Assembly: GCA_016288155.1 (NCBI GenBank)
Contig: JAEEYP010000027.1
Span: 1 to 45,553 of the forward strand
Direction: 5' to 3'
From: Clostridiales bacterium
Lineage (GTDB): Bacteria; Bacillota; Clostridia; Oscillospirales; CAG-272
Length of the DNA stretch: 45,553 nucleotides
The notes beneath the pieces were generated by a model, which was given only the letters and a program-made list of their open reading frames with translations, did no database searches and was not told where the DNA came from. Each line of letters begins with the position of its first letter. The first letter of the stretch is position 1. This document shows, piece after piece, positions 16,555-24,406 of the stretch. Both the position numbers and the translations under genes were made by a program.

Positions 16555-17784
16555 TTATTCCGGCCGTACCGGATAATACTGTTTGAACTTTCCCTTCTGG
16601 CGGCGCAGCATCTCGCCCACGCAGATCCGGCGCAGAAGGTTGAAGCGGAGATCCGGCTTGTACAGGACGGAGCAGGAAGATTCCCCCGCCCTCTCCAACT
16701 CCTTCGCGCGGGCGATGAGCGCCTTGTCCTCCGTGTACGTATAGGCGACGGACTTCGGGACGAGCCGCCAGAAATGCTCCTTTTCGCACAGCGTGCAGTC
16801 CGTGCCGCCGTCCTCGAAGACCTCGGCGGCGAGGCGGGCGATATTCAGCCCGGCGGCGGTAACGTAATAGTTGCTCCGTCCCTGACGGAGATTGATCTCG
16901 AAAACGCGGAACTCGTCGCCTTCGCCGGTGTATTTGATATCGAAATTGGAGAATCCCGTGTAGCCGAGATCCTCGAGCATGGCGCGGATCTTATCGGCGA
17001 ACGGCAGACGGGAGACCGGCTCCGTGACGATCGCCGCGTGATTGCCGAGCCCCTTCGGCGTGTGCTCCTCGAGCATCGTATGCCCGAGACACATCGCGCG
17101 CACGCGCCCGTTCTTGTCGGAGAAGGCGGTCAGGACGCGCATGTGCTCGTCCCCGCCGGGGATCCGCTCCTGAAGGATCATGCGCTCGCCGTATCCGGCG
17201 CCGTAGATCTCGGAGATGATCCGCGCCGCGTCCTCGGCCGTGTCGGCGACGTACACCTTCTTCATCCCGTCAAACGGATGCTTCCAGTACTCGACGCTGG
17301 AGGACGGCTTGACGATGATCGGATACGGAAAACCGAGCCGCGCCTCCGTCAGCGCGTCCGCGCTCTCCGCCCCGGTAAGCACGACCGTCTTCGGATAGGG
17401 GATCCCGTACCGCGCGCAGACCTCGTAGAACTCCGCCTTGCGGGAGACGGTATCGAGGAAGCGCGGCGCCGGGCACGGGCAGAGGTACTCCGGCAGCGCG
17501 GTCTGATTGCGGATGATCATCGCCGCGTAGTCGTCCGTGCAGCCGAAAAGGATCTTTTTCTCCTGCGGGTGCGCGGCGGCGAAGCCGCGCAGCACGCGCA
17601 GCATCGTCTCTTCCGTATCGAGATCCGGCACCGCCGTGAAGCGGACGATGCGGGAATACTTGGTCGCGGAGATCGCGTAGCGGCCGAACGCGTACGAGAC
17701 GACGCCGTACTGCTCGTGGAACGCGCGGGCGACGTTGTAACAGTTGAGATCGGCGCCGAGAAGCACCGGAAGAATCGTTTCCAT
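16555..17784 (-). CDS. ATP-grasp ligase, probable D-aspartate ligase of peptidoglycan branch
   Basis: A 409-residue ATP-grasp carboxylate-amine ligase. The N-terminus ILPVLLGADLNCYNVARAFHE matches what I recall of Aslfm, the enterococcal D-aspartate ligase that attaches D-Asp to the side-chain amine of the third stem residue. Seen: ATP-grasp nucleotide segment YPIIVKPSSS, LQERIPGGDEHMRV, and the metal-binding end RVFEINLRQGRSNYYV. The ATG at 17784 is chosen for the AAAGGCAGGAT upstream; a longer frame reaching 18012 runs into asnB in another frame. Placement between a racemase and an asparagine synthase is exactly the set needed for a D-Asp or D-Asn branch. Another amino acid as substrate cannot be excluded from sequence alone. 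Confidence 0.8.
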   Translation of the reverse strand: METILPVLLGADLNCYNVARAFHEQYGVVSYAFGRYAISATKYSRIVRFTAVPDLDTEETMLRVLRGFAAAHPQEKKILFGCTDDYAAMIIRNQTALPEYLCPCPAPRFLDTVSRKAEFYEVCARYGIPYPKTVVLTGAESADALTEARLGFPYPIIVKPSSSVEYWKHPFDGMKKVYVADTAEDAARIISEIYGAGYGERMILQERIPGGDEHMRVLTAFSDKNGRVRAMCLGHTMLEEHTPKGLGNHAAIVTEPVSRLPFADKIRAMLEDLGYTGFSNFDIKYTGEGDEFRVFEINLRQGRSNYYVTAAGLNIARLAAEVFEDGGTDCTLCEKEHFWRLVPKSVAYTYTEDKALIARAKELERAGESSCSVLYKPDLRFNLLRRICVGEMLRRQKGKFKQYYPVRPE

Positions 17785-17819
17785 AAAGGATCCTGCCTTT
17801 CTGTATGCAGTGCGGCGCG

Positions 17820-19652
17820 TCACTCGCCGAAGAACGCGCGGTGCCACGTCATAAAAGTATACGCCGTCCAGATCTGCCTGCCGTGATTGGCGCGCTCCGC
17901 GCGGTGTTCGTCCATCATCCTCGCCAGCACGTCCGTGTCGAAATATTCCGCCGCCGCGTCGGAGGTCAGCGACGCCTTCACCCGTCCGTACCAGGGATCC
18001 TCGCGCAGCCACTGACGGATCGGGACGGGAAAGCCCTTCTTTGTCCGGTTCGCCCAGGCGTCCGGCAGCGTGCGGTTCGCCGCCGCGCGGAGCACGTGCT
18101 TGGTGTTCACGGCGTCGATCTTATAGGAGGATGGAAGCCGCTGCGCCTGCGCCATGATCTCCCGGTCGAGATACGGAACTCGGAGTTCGAGCGAATGCGC
18201 CATGCTCATCTTGTCCGCCTTGAGCAGGATATCGCCGGGCAGCCAGAGATGGATATCGAGATACTGCTTCTTCTCCACCTCGGAAAGCCCCTTCGCCCTC
18301 TCGTAGACCGGCGCGGTCAGCTCGCGCGGCGACGGCCCGACGCGGTACTTCGGGCGCAGGACGGCAAGCGCTTCCTTCTCCGGCCAGACGAACGCCTGTC
18401 CGATGAAATAGTCCTCCGGTCGGCCGCTCCCCTTGATGAGGAAATCGTGTCCCTTGAAATACGGCAGCGCGGCGGCGGCGGACGCCGCCCCCCGCCGCAG
18501 AAAGCCGGGCAGCTTCTTGTAGCGGCGCATCATCGGCGTCTCGTCGTACCATTCGTATCCGGCGTAGATCTCGTCGGCGCCCTCGCCGGAGAGCACGACG
18601 GTGACCTGCTCCCGCGCCAGCTTCGCCAGAAACCACAGCGGCACGGAGGACGGGTTCGACTGCGGCTCGTCCATGTGATACTGGATGGCGGGGAACGCCT
18701 CAAAGCATTCCTCGGCGCCGAGGGCGCGGCGGAAATTGCGGACGCCGAGCAGGCGCGAAAGCTCCGCGGCTTCGTCCGTCTCGTCGAATTTCTTCTCGCC
18801 GAAGCCGACGGAGAAGGTATTCTCCGGCATGAGCGCCGCCGTGATGTAGCTCGAATCGACGCCGCCGGACAAAAACGACCCGACCGGCACGTCGCTGATG
18901 CGGTGTGCCGCGACGGATTCGCGCACCGCCGCGTCGATCTCCCCGGCGCATTCGTCGAAGGAGGCGTCCGTCTTCCCGGTAAAGTCGACGTCCCAGTAGC
19001 GCGTCATCGTCATCTTCCCGTCCCGGAACGTGAAGGTGTGCGCCGGCGGGAGCTTGTACGTCCCGGCAAAGAACGTCTCCTCCGTCGCCGAATACTGGAA
19101 GGTCAGATACGGTCTGAGCGCCTCCGCGTTCACCGCGCGCCGGAAGCCGGGGTGTTCGAGGAAGCTCTTGATCTCCGAGCCGAAAAGGAGCGAGCCGTCC
19201 GCGAGCACGGAGTAATAGAGCGGCTTGATCCCGAAATAATCCCGCGCGCCGAAGAGGATCCGCTTCTTTTCGTCCCAGAGCACGAACGCGAACATGCCGC
19301 GCAGCATCGGGACGAGCGCCTCGCCGTATTCCTCCCAGCCGTGCACGACCACCTCGGAATCACAGCGCGTGCGGAACGAGTGCCCGCGCGCGGCGAGCCG
19401 CTCACGCAGCTCCATGAAATTGTAGATCTCCCCGTTGTACACGAGCACGACGGAACGGTCCTCGTTGTACATCGGCTGCTCGCCGCCGCTCAGGTCGATG
19501 ATGCTGAGACGGCGGAAGCCGAACGTCACGCCGTCCTCGCCGAGGTGGTAGCCCTCCATGTCCGGGCCGCGGTGCGCGATCCTGTCCGCCATGCGGCGGA
19601 TGACCGTCTCCCGATCCGGCAGCGGGCCGGTGAATCCTGCAAATCCGCACAT
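17820..19652 (-). CDS. Glutamine-hydrolysing asparagine synthase (AsnB/AsnH type)
   Basis: 610-residue two-domain amidotransferase. Cys2 after the start Met is the glutaminase nucleophile (MCGFAGF), with HRGPD and YNGEIYNF in that domain; the synthase domain has the PP-loop SGGVDSS (262-268) and GEGADEIYAGY. All key residues are present, so it can make an amide from Gln, ATP and an aspartyl group. As the first gene of a cell-wall operon with a D-Asp-ligase-like protein, it may amidate the D-Asp side branch to D-Asn, as AsnH does in Lactococcus; ordinary free asparagine synthesis is the alternative. The gap to the ATP-grasp gene is 35 bases. Confidence 0.9.
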   Translation of the reverse strand: MCGFAGFTGPLPDRETVIRRMADRIAHRGPDMEGYHLGEDGVTFGFRRLSIIDLSGGEQPMYNEDRSVVLVYNGEIYNFMELRERLAARGHSFRTRCDSEVVVHGWEEYGEALVPMLRGMFAFVLWDEKKRILFGARDYFGIKPLYYSVLADGSLLFGSEIKSFLEHPGFRRAVNAEALRPYLTFQYSATEETFFAGTYKLPPAHTFTFRDGKMTMTRYWDVDFTGKTDASFDECAGEIDAAVRESVAAHRISDVPVGSFLSGGVDSSYITAALMPENTFSVGFGEKKFDETDEAAELSRLLGVRNFRRALGAEECFEAFPAIQYHMDEPQSNPSSVPLWFLAKLAREQVTVVLSGEGADEIYAGYEWYDETPMMRRYKKLPGFLRRGAASAAAALPYFKGHDFLIKGSGRPEDYFIGQAFVWPEKEALAVLRPKYRVGPSPRELTAPVYERAKGLSEVEKKQYLDIHLWLPGDILLKADKMSMAHSLELRVPYLDREIMAQAQRLPSSYKIDAVNTKHVLRAAANRTLPDAWANRTKKGFPVPIRQWLREDPWYGRVKASLTSDAAAEYFDTDVLARMMDEHRAERANHGRQIWTAYTFMTWHRAFFGE

Positions 19653-19715
19653 AAAACCGAAATCCTTTGATCGAAGCGTATTGAAGCCTTATCGGCGCAT
19701 ATTCAACCATGGTAC

Positions 19716-19744
19716 ATTATATCATATGCCGTCCCCGTTTGCAA
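19716..19744 (-). promoter_or_regulatory. promoter of the asnB-ATP-grasp-racemase-murE operon
   Basis: Minus strand: -35 TTGCAA (19739-19744), 17-base spacer, -10 TATAAT (19716-19721). Leader about 60 bases. No other promoter was seen within the four genes. Confidence 0.85.
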
Positions 19745-19814
19745 GGGGGGCGCGCGCTTTATGGAGATTTTCGGCGCAATCATGCGCTTTTTCAAAAAAT
19801 TCCGAAGAAACCTA

Positions 19815-19843
19815 TTGACAATCACGTGAACGTGTGATACAAT
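19815..19843 (+). promoter_or_regulatory. promoter with spacer operator, DUF1836-NfeD-flotillin operon
   Basis: -35 TTGACA (19815-19820), 17-base spacer, -10 TACAAT (19838-19843). The spacer holds an imperfect inverted repeat, atcacgtga / acgtgtgat (19821-19838; 6 of 9 positions pair), a good place for a repressor such as the DUF1836 protein encoded next. Confidence 0.85.
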
Positions 19844-19878
19844 GTAGGGGAAATATCAAGGAGCAAAGGAGGTGTATC

Positions 19879-20460
19879 ATGGACTTCGGCATCGAAGAAA
19901 AACTGATCCCCGGCACCATCCTCGAACGGACCCGCATGGGCGGCGCGACCGGCGGCGAATTCCTCGACAAGATCTTCTACATCACGGACGGCGTCATGCT
20001 CGCGCAGATCCGCGAGATCGCCGGGATCGACGGCTCCACCCTGCAGAACTGGCTCAAGCGCGGCTGGGTCGTCAATCCGAAGAACAAGATGTACACGAAG
20101 GATCAGCTCGCACGGATCCTCCTCATCAACATGATGCGCGACACCATGCAGCTGTGCGACATCAGCTTTCTTCTCACCTACGTCAACGGCGTCCCGGGCG
20201 ACGTCTCCGACGACATCATCCCGGAGTCGCAGCTCTACGACTATGTCTGCCGCCTGCTCGACCGCCTGATCGGCGCGGGCGAGCTGTCCCGCGATTCTCT
20301 CATCGGCCTGATCGACGAGACCATCTGCGATTACGTCGAGAAATACAGCGGCGCGCGGGGCAGACTGCGGCGCGCGCTCGAGATCATCGTCATGTCCTAC
20401 TACGCGAATCTTGTCAAGCGGAAAGCCGACCGGCTCGTCGCCGAGCTGCGGGACCGCTGA
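19879..20460 (+). CDS. DUF1836 family protein, probable DNA-binding regulator
   Basis: 193-residue DUF1836 protein. The family is uncharacterised, but the part GIDGSTLQNWLKRGWVVNPKNKMYTKDQLARILLINMMR (given here only as its landmark: residues about 48-86) reads like a MerR-type winged helix, with the Trp-Val turn and a following helix. No membrane segment. The ATG at 19879 is supported by AAAGGAGGTG; an in-frame upstream start at 19834 would lie inside the promoter. First gene of the operon with the NfeD-like and flotillin genes, 12 bases before the second. Inference: it regulates this operon through the repeat in its own promoter. Confidence 0.85.
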   Translation: MDFGIEEKLIPGTILERTRMGGATGGEFLDKIFYITDGVMLAQIREIAGIDGSTLQNWLKRGWVVNPKNKMYTKDQLARILLINMMRDTMQLCDISFLLTYVNGVPGDVSDDIIPESQLYDYVCRLLDRLIGAGELSRDSLIGLIDETICDYVEKYSGARGRLRRALEIIVMSYYANLVKRKADRLVAELRDR

Positions 20461-20472
20461 AGGAGGTACCCG

Positions 20473-21087
20473 ATGATTACCTGGTGGAATTCCCTCGATA
20501 CCTTTGCGCGCGTCTACGCCTGCATCGCCGTCCCCTCCACGCTCATCCTCATCGTGCAGACGATCCTCCTCTTCTTCGGTCTCGGCGGAGAGGACGGCGT
20601 CGACCTCGACGGGGACGGCGTCCCGGATACGCCGGGCACGGAGAACGGCGGCGACGGGCTCTCTCTCTTCACGGTACGCGGCGTCATGGGCTTTCTGACC
20701 GTTGGCGGATGGAGCGGTCTCGCGCTGTATGCCTCCGGCGTCTCCCCGGCTCTGACCGTGCTCTTCTCCTTCCTCTGCGGCACGGCGGCGCTGCTCGCCA
20801 TAGGATTTATGATGCGCGCCGCGATGAAGCTCCAGTCGAGCGGGAACATCCAGCTCGGCACGGCGATCGGCAAGGTCGGCCGCGTGTACATCCCGGTCCC
20901 GCCGCACACCGCCGGGAGCGGCAAGATCACCCTGACGCTGCAGGAACACTTCATCGAAGCGGACGCCGTCACGACGGCGACCCGCAGACTGACGACCGGC
21001 GAAGCCGTCCGCATCGTCTCCGTCAGCGAAGCCGGGATGCTCGTCGTCGAGCCGCTCTCCGAGGACGGCGGCGCCGACGAGACGTAA
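20473..21087 (+). CDS. NfeD-like membrane protein (YuaF type)
   Basis: 204-residue membrane protein, start ATG behind AAGGAGG. Predicted helices at about 15-36, 66-86 and 88-113, then a C-terminal OB-fold-like domain (about 125-195) with GTAIGKVGRVYIPVPP, typical of short NfeD proteins. Between the first and second helix is a soluble Asp-rich loop (GEDGVDLDGDGVPDT) that looks like a Ca-binding stretch. In Bacillus the YuaF protein pairs with flotillin YuaG in membrane microdomains, and here the flotillin gene is next. Role: membrane organisation or stress response; not shown by the sequence itself. Confidence 0.82.
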   Translation: MITWWNSLDTFARVYACIAVPSTLILIVQTILLFFGLGGEDGVDLDGDGVPDTPGTENGGDGLSLFTVRGVMGFLTVGGWSGLALYASGVSPALTVLFSFLCGTAALLAIGFMMRAAMKLQSSGNIQLGTAIGKVGRVYIPVPPHTAGSGKITLTLQEHFIEADAVTTATRRLTTGEAVRIVSVSEAGMLVVEPLSEDGGADET

Positions 21088-21109
21088 CGCAAGGATCCCC
21101 ACATTCTTA

Positions 21110-21147
21110 TAGATAATACAATAATATCTAGATAATACAATAATATC
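21110..21147 (+). repeat. 19-base exact tandem duplication upstream of the flotillin gene
   Basis: TAGATAATACAATAATATC occurs twice back to back (21110-21128, 21129-21147) in an AT-rich island between the NfeD and flotillin genes, just before the ribosome site GAAAGGAG. Each copy contains TACAAT, a possible -10 box, but no good -35 lies at the right distance. Confidence 0.9.
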
Positions 21148-21164
21148 CGAAAGGAGAACCAGCC

Positions 21165-22622
21165 ATGCCGTACCCGCAGATCCTGCTCGCAGCCGCAGAC
21201 GCCGGCGGCAATACCATGATCCTCATCCTCGTCTGCGTCATCGCGCTCCTCCTCCTCACAACCGTCAGCCTTATCTTCTCCCGTTACAAGCGCTGCCCCT
21301 CCGATAAGATCCTCGTGATCTACGGCAAGGTCGGCACCGGCAGCGACGGCGCGAGCCGCTCCGCCAAGTGCATCCACGGCGGCGCCGCCTTCATCTGGCC
21401 CGTCGTGCAGGCGTTCGAATTCCTCGACCTGACGCCGATGTCCATTCAGGTCGACCTGCGCAACGCGCTCTCCCGCCAGAACATCCGCGTCGACGTCCCC
21501 TCCCGCTTCACCGTCGGCATCTCCACCGAGGTCGGCGTCATGCAGAACGCGGCGGAGCGTCTGCTCGGGCTGAAGCTCGACGAGATCAAGACGATCGCCG
21601 AGGACATCATCTTCGGTCAGATGCGTCTCATCATCGCCACGATGGACATCGAAGAGATCAACACCGACCGCGACAAATTCCTCGACGCCGTCTCCTGCAA
21701 CGTGGAGACGGAGCTGAAGAAGATCGGTCTGCGGCTCATCAACGTAAACGTGACGGACATCACCGACGAATCCGGCTATATCGTGGCGCTCGGTAAGGAA
21801 GCCGCCGCCAAGGCGATCAACGACGCGAAGATCTCCGTCGCCGAGGCCGACCGCAACGGTTCCATCGGCTCCGCCGAGGCGGAGCGCGACATGCGCGTCA
21901 GCGTCTCGAAGTCGAACTCCGAGGCGATCAAGGGCGAGAACGAAGCGAAGGTGCAGGTCGCCGAGTCGGAGGCGACGCGCCGCGAGCGCGAGGCGGAAGC
22001 GCTGAAGCGCGCCACCGCCGCCGAGAACATCCAGGCCGCCCGCGCCATGGAGGAATCCTACGAGGCGCAGAAGGCCGCCGAGCAGGCGCGCGCCTCCTTC
22101 GAGCAGGCGAAGATGGAAGCGGACGTCATCGTCAAGACCGAGATCGAGAAGCGCAAGAAAGAACTGGAGGCCGAGGCCGAGGCCGAGCAGATCCGCCGCC
22201 GCGCCAAGGGCGAAGCGGACGCGATCCTCATGAAGATGCAGGCGGAGGCGGACGGCGTCCGCCAGATGCTGACGAAGCAGGCCGAAGGCTTCGGCGAGAT
22301 CGTACAGTCCGCGGGCGGCAGCTCCGACGACGCGATCCGCCTGATGCTCGCCGACAAGATGGAAGAGCTGATGAAGGTCCAGGTCCAGGCGATCCGCGAT
22401 CTGAAGATCGACAAGATCACCGTCTGGGACAACGGCGCCGCCGGCGCGGACGGCAAGAGCTCCACCGCCGGCTTCCTCTCCGGGCTCATGAAGTCCATCC
22501 CGCCGATGAACGAGCTGTTCGACATGGCGGGCATGAAGCTGCCGACGTACCTCGGCGAGACGAAGGACGCGCCCGCGCCGTCCGTGCCGGACGCTCCGAG
22601 CGCCCCGTCCGATCCCGCCTGA
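21165..22622 (+). CDS. floT: Flotillin-like protein (FloT/YuaG type)
   Basis: 485-residue SPFH/flotillin protein that would form oligomers on the inner face of the membrane and organise microdomains. Seen: N-terminal membrane segment (about 15-40), SPFH domain (about 45-210) with FEFLDLTPMSIQVDLRNALS, a long Ala/Glu/Lys-rich coiled coil (about 210-400) with heptad-like EAERDMRVSVS and EAEAEAEQIRRRAKGEA, then a C-terminal region with GFLSGLMKSIPPMNELF and a Pro/Ala tail. It matches YuaG in length and domain order. The preceding NfeD gene supports the call. Ribosome site GAAAGGAG. The gene symbol follows the Bacillus naming. Confidence 0.9.
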   Translation: MPYPQILLAAADAGGNTMILILVCVIALLLLTTVSLIFSRYKRCPSDKILVIYGKVGTGSDGASRSAKCIHGGAAFIWPVVQAFEFLDLTPMSIQVDLRNALSRQNIRVDVPSRFTVGISTEVGVMQNAAERLLGLKLDEIKTIAEDIIFGQMRLIIATMDIEEINTDRDKFLDAVSCNVETELKKIGLRLINVNVTDITDESGYIVALGKEAAAKAINDAKISVAEADRNGSIGSAEAERDMRVSVSKSNSEAIKGENEAKVQVAESEATRREREAEALKRATAAENIQAARAMEESYEAQKAAEQARASFEQAKMEADVIVKTEIEKRKKELEAEAEAEQIRRRAKGEADAILMKMQAEADGVRQMLTKQAEGFGEIVQSAGGSSDDAIRLMLADKMEELMKVQVQAIRDLKIDKITVWDNGAAGADGKSSTAGFLSGLMKSIPPMNELFDMAGMKLPTYLGETKDAPAPSVPDAPSAPSDPA

Positions 22623-22763
22623 GAAGACCAGTCATCCCCTTGGGGCGCGGGCCCATGCCCGCCCCTTAGGGGGAGTGCAAAAGCGATTTTTCCTGAAAAC
22701 CCGGCGCCGCGTGCGCGCGGCCGCCCCCGATCGGCCGGCGGGCGTACGCCGGAGCAAACGAAA
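22623..22763. other. Hairpin-rich spacer after the flotillin gene
   Basis: No gene seen. A long GC-rich hairpin spans 22636-22673 (left arm CCCCT-GGGGCG, right arm CGCCCC-AGGGG), then a second (CCGGCGGGCGTACGCCGG near 22734-22752). There is no T-run after the first. It may be an mRNA 3' end, or a short structured RNA. Confidence 0.55.
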
Positions 22764-22799
22764 AGCAGCGGAAACTTCTCCGCTGCTTCTCTTTTTCTC
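22764..22799 (+). terminator. Terminator of the flotillin operon
   Basis: Stem AGCAGCGGA / TCCGCTGCT with the loop AACTTC, followed by TCTCTTTTTCTC. It ends directly at the -35 box of the next promoter. Confidence 0.75.
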
Positions 22800-22828
22800 T
22801 TGACAACGCCGGGGCGTTGTGGTACAAT
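22800..22828 (+). promoter_or_regulatory. promoter with perfect operator palindrome, TetR gene
   Basis: -35 TTGACA (22800-22805), 17-base spacer, -10 TACAAT (22823-22828). A perfect inverted repeat ACAACGCC-GG-GGCGTTGT (22803-22820) fills the space between the two boxes, the classic position for an operator that a TetR-family protein binds as a dimer. Confidence 0.9.
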
Positions 22829-22896
22829 GGCATATGTGAATAACATGCGTTATAGACCGGCGCCGTTTCTCTTGCGCGCCGGATCGGGGAGGGCTC

Positions 22897-23484
22897 ATGC
22901 CGCGTTCACCGAGGATCACGAGACAGGACATCGCCGAGGCCGCCGTGCGCGTCGTCCGCCGGGACGGGCCACAGGCGCTGAACGCACGCGCGCTGGCGCA
23001 GGCGCTCAGCTGCTCCACGCAGCCGCTCTTCTCCCAGTTTGGGAACATGGAAGAGATCCGCGCCGCCGCCATCGCCGAGGCGGTCGAAATCTACAAATCC
23101 ATCCAGAAAGAGGAACTGCAAAAAAACGGCACCGCGCTCTGCAAGGCGCTCGGTCTTGCGCACATCCGCTTCGCGCGGGAGGAGCCGAACCTCTTCTGGC
23201 TGGTCTTTCTCCGCAGGCACGGGGACGACGATCCGGTGATGCAGCTCCACGACACGGACGCGACGGTCGAGAGCGTCCGCCGGACGCTCGGACTGCCGCA
23301 GGAGGCCCACATCGTCTTTCATCCGGAGATGCAGACCGCCGTTCACGGGATCGCCGTGCAGATCCTCTGCGGCGACATGCCGTGGGATCCGGAGCGGATC
23401 GGACAGATGCTCACCGACATATATTCCGGACTGATCGGGCGTTCCGCGGAGGGGACGTACTTCCCGCCGTCCGAAGAAAAATAA
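22897..23484 (+). CDS. TetR/AcrR family transcriptional regulator
   Basis: 195-residue repressor of the TetR family. The N-terminal DNA-binding domain has AEAAVRVVRRDGPQALNARAL then QALSCSTQPLFSQFGN, the helix-turn-helix with the usual aromatic at its end. The remaining helical domain (about 70-185) would bind an unknown ligand. The palindrome ACAACGCC-GG-GGCGTTGT sits in its own promoter, so autorepression is likely. The gene it controls may be the MBL-fold gene 34 bases downstream or others elsewhere. ATG at 22897 follows GGGGAGGG. Confidence 0.9.
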   Translation: MPRSPRITRQDIAEAAVRVVRRDGPQALNARALAQALSCSTQPLFSQFGNMEEIRAAAIAEAVEIYKSIQKEELQKNGTALCKALGLAHIRFAREEPNLFWLVFLRRHGDDDPVMQLHDTDATVESVRRTLGLPQEAHIVFHPEMQTAVHGIAVQILCGDMPWDPERIGQMLTDIYSGLIGRSAEGTYFPPSEEK

Positions 23485-23518
23485 GCGCGTTTTGCACACC
23501 GGGGGAGGAGGGCTGCTC

Positions 23519-24403
23519 ATGCATGCGGAACGGAACGCGGATCCCCGCGCGGGCCGCCGGGCGATGGTCCTCTTCTTCGTCGGCCTTTCGCTCCTCTGCG
23601 CCGCGGCACTCGCGTGGCGGCACCTGCATCCGACGCCCGAAGCGGGCGTGCTCTCCGTGCGCTTTCTCGACGTCGGCGAGGGAGACGCCGCCTTCCTTCT
23701 GACGGAGGACGGCGGGGTGCTGATCGATACCGGTCCCGCCTCCGCCCGCGCCGTCGTGGAGCAGTCGCTCCGCCCGTGGCGCGCGTATCTGCGCTGGATG
23801 GTCCTCACGCACGCGCACGCCGATCACACCGGCAGCGCGCTCGCCCTGCTCCGGGAATACCGCCCGGCGCTGCTCATACTGCCCTTCCCCGCCCGGACGG
23901 ACGCGGATTACCTGCCCTTCCTCGACGCGGCGGAAGAAGTCGGCGCCGCCGTCCTCTTCGCGGAGGCGGGACACTCCTTCTCGCTCGGCGGCGCGGTCTT
24001 CACCGTGCTCGCTCCGCTCGCCGACGCCGACGCGCCGAACGACGACAGCCTCGTCCTCCGCGTGGACTACGGCGCGGTCTCCTTCCTCTTCACCGGGGAC
24101 GCGGAGCGCGAAAGCGAGGAGGCGCAGCTTCTCGCCTTCGGCGACGGCGCGGGAGGACTCCTCGACACGGACGTGCTCAAGGTCGCGCATCACGGCTCCG
24201 CCACCTCGACGTGCGACGGCTACCTGCGCGCAGTCACGCCGTCCTGCGCCGTCTTCTCCGTGGGAGAGAACACGTACGGGCATCCGTCCCCGGCGCTCCT
24301 CGAACGGCTGGAGGCACAGGGAATCACCGTTCTGCGCACGGACCGTTCGGGGACGCTGCTCGTGAAAACGGACGGCGTCACCCTCACCGTCGGAGCGCCC
24401 TGA
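23519..24403 (+). CDS. MBL-fold hydrolase, ComEC/Rec2-like, membrane-anchored
   Basis: 294-residue protein with one N-terminal membrane helix (about 15-33) and a metallo-beta-lactamase fold. Motif LTHAHADHTG holds His98, His100, Asp102 and His103, the metal ligands; LFTGDAE and VAHHGSATST supply the rest. This domain arrangement is that of the C-terminal part of ComEC and of small related proteins, but the DNA-channel part is absent, so it is not a full competence protein. ATG at 23519 is preferred to an earlier TTG because GGGGGAGGAGGG stands before it. Orientation of the helix suggests the catalytic domain lies outside the membrane. Substrate unknown; nuclease or phosphodiesterase activity is plausible. 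Confidence 0.82.
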   Translation: MHAERNADPRAGRRAMVLFFVGLSLLCAAALAWRHLHPTPEAGVLSVRFLDVGEGDAAFLLTEDGGVLIDTGPASARAVVEQSLRPWRAYLRWMVLTHAHADHTGSALALLREYRPALLILPFPARTDADYLPFLDAAEEVGAAVLFAEAGHSFSLGGAVFTVLAPLADADAPNDDSLVLRVDYGAVSFLFTGDAERESEEAQLLAFGDGAGGLLDTDVLKVAHHGSATSTCDGYLRAVTPSCAVFSVGENTYGHPSPALLERLEAQGITVLRTDRSGTLLVKTDGVTLTVGAP

Positions 24404-24406
24404 TCC

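Noticed and set aside
23519..24403. Full ComEC competence protein
   Set aside because: Only the metallo-beta-lactamase part with one helix is present; the multi-helix channel domain is missing.
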